From positions 620,001 through 684,000 of the forward strand of contig JARGXX010000092.1 of NCBI GenBank assembly GCA_030374765.1: 64,000 nt of DNA, in the 5' to 3' direction. The notes below the pieces were generated by a model. The model saw nothing but the letters and a program-made list of their open reading frames with translations. It searched no databases and was not told the DNA's origin. This DNA comes from Agarophyton chilense (taxonomy: Eukaryota > Rhodophyta > Florideophyceae > Gracilariales > Gracilariaceae). Each line of letters starts with the position of its first letter. Position 1 is the stretch's first letter. Below, piece after piece: positions 63,640 to 64,000 of the stretch. The position numbers and the translations under genes are program-made.

Positions 63640-63993
63640 ATGGTTCAAGAAACTGCTCAAGAATCCATAAATTTCAACGAGGAGGTAGATGGTGCTGCTA
63701 TACCTAATGAAGTTTCGAACAATGAAGAGCAGCATACTGTCACGGATGAAAATCACTGTCACACAATGAACCCGTTAAGCCCTCCTACTGTGACAAACAG
63801 TGACACGCAAGACAGATTTGTGGAAGTTTATTCGACGAAATGGACGACGGAAAATGTATCCTTGACTCTACATGGTCCAGTGCAAACGCATCAATGGAAA
63901 GTCACGGAACCTTTTGGAGATTTTATCTCCGCAATTCATGCATTCTCTTGGGACTCTCTCCATACGATTTCATCATGTGGATTTTTTCAGTAG
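63640..63993 (+). CDS. Hypothetical small protein
   Basis: 117 residues, acidic at the start (TAQESINFNEEVDGAA), with Thr/Asn-rich parts and VEVYSTKWTTENVSLTLHGP later. No domain was recognised, and no paralogue or neighbour hint exists in this window. It could be part of a longer gene, a remnant, or chance. Confidence 0.25.
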   Translation: MVQETAQESINFNEEVDGAAIPNEVSNNEEQHTVTDENHCHTMNPLSPPTVTNSDTQDRFVEVYSTKWTTENVSLTLHGPVQTHQWKVTEPFGDFISAIHAFSWDSLHTISSCGFFQ

Positions 63994-64000
63994 CTCATTT

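Noticed and set aside
1-64000. tRNA, rRNA and CRISPR arrays
   Set aside because: No cloverleaf with standard T-loop, no rRNA core sequence and no regular spacer-repeat pattern were recognised by eye.

Overview
Nuclear DNA of a eukaryote with compact, mostly intron-free genes between islands of decayed mobile elements. The best guess is a red alga, probably a florideophyte such as Chondrus or a relative. This is inferred from four things: genes run 1-2 kb or more without introns, and the one intron seen in a host gene is 107 bp with GTAAGT...ACAG ends; several bacterial-type genes carry N-terminal extensions with an early Phe, as in red-algal plastid transit peptides; the mixed set of gene origins fits an alga; and there is heavy transposon debris. 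No rRNA, tRNA or CRISPR was recognised.

Layout. 1-2.66 kb: minus-strand relic of an unclassified mobile element. 2.66-4.39 kb: no gene seen. 4.39-14.2 kb: three tandem copies of a 3.8-4.5 kb unit, each with one gene for a small secreted-looking protein that has a signal peptide, an acidic and Pro-rich middle, and a very conserved Arg-rich C-terminus. The promoters are conserved, and a short inverted repeat spans each stop codon. 14.2-16.4 kb: no gene, but a 72-bp tandem repeat carrying heat-shock-element-like motifs. 16.4-20.5 kb: plus-strand relic of the same family as the one at 1-2.66 kb. 20.5-31.1 kb: element graveyard, with Ty3/Gypsy gag, protease, reverse transcriptase, RNase H and part of an integrase, all decayed. 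31.888-41.367 kb: a 9.48-kb Mutator-like DNA transposon with about 238-bp terminal inverted repeats, a Ulp1-type cysteine protease segment, a MULE transposase segment and a second decayed ORF.

41.6-64 kb is a gene-dense host island: organellar TsaD (tRNA t6A synthesis), plastid ketol-acid reductoisomerase (Val/Ile synthesis), a ubiquitin-like-domain protein of unknown role, 3-hydroxyisobutyryl-CoA hydrolase (Val breakdown), 3-hydroxyacyl-CoA dehydratase (very-long-chain fatty acid elongation), NAD-dependent DNA ligase LigA, a 1950-residue DNA polymerase III alpha (DnaE), LSM6 (RNA decay and splicing) and MutS2.

Most notable: three bacterial-type DNA-maintenance genes (ligA, dnaE, mutS2) sit within 13 kb of nuclear-type sequence, each with a possible organelle-targeting N-terminus. 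They could be parts of an organelle replication and repair system. The DnaE keeps, uninterrupted, the exact site where cyanobacterial DnaE is split by an intein. The tandem secreted cationic protein family is the strongest candidate for something undescribed.
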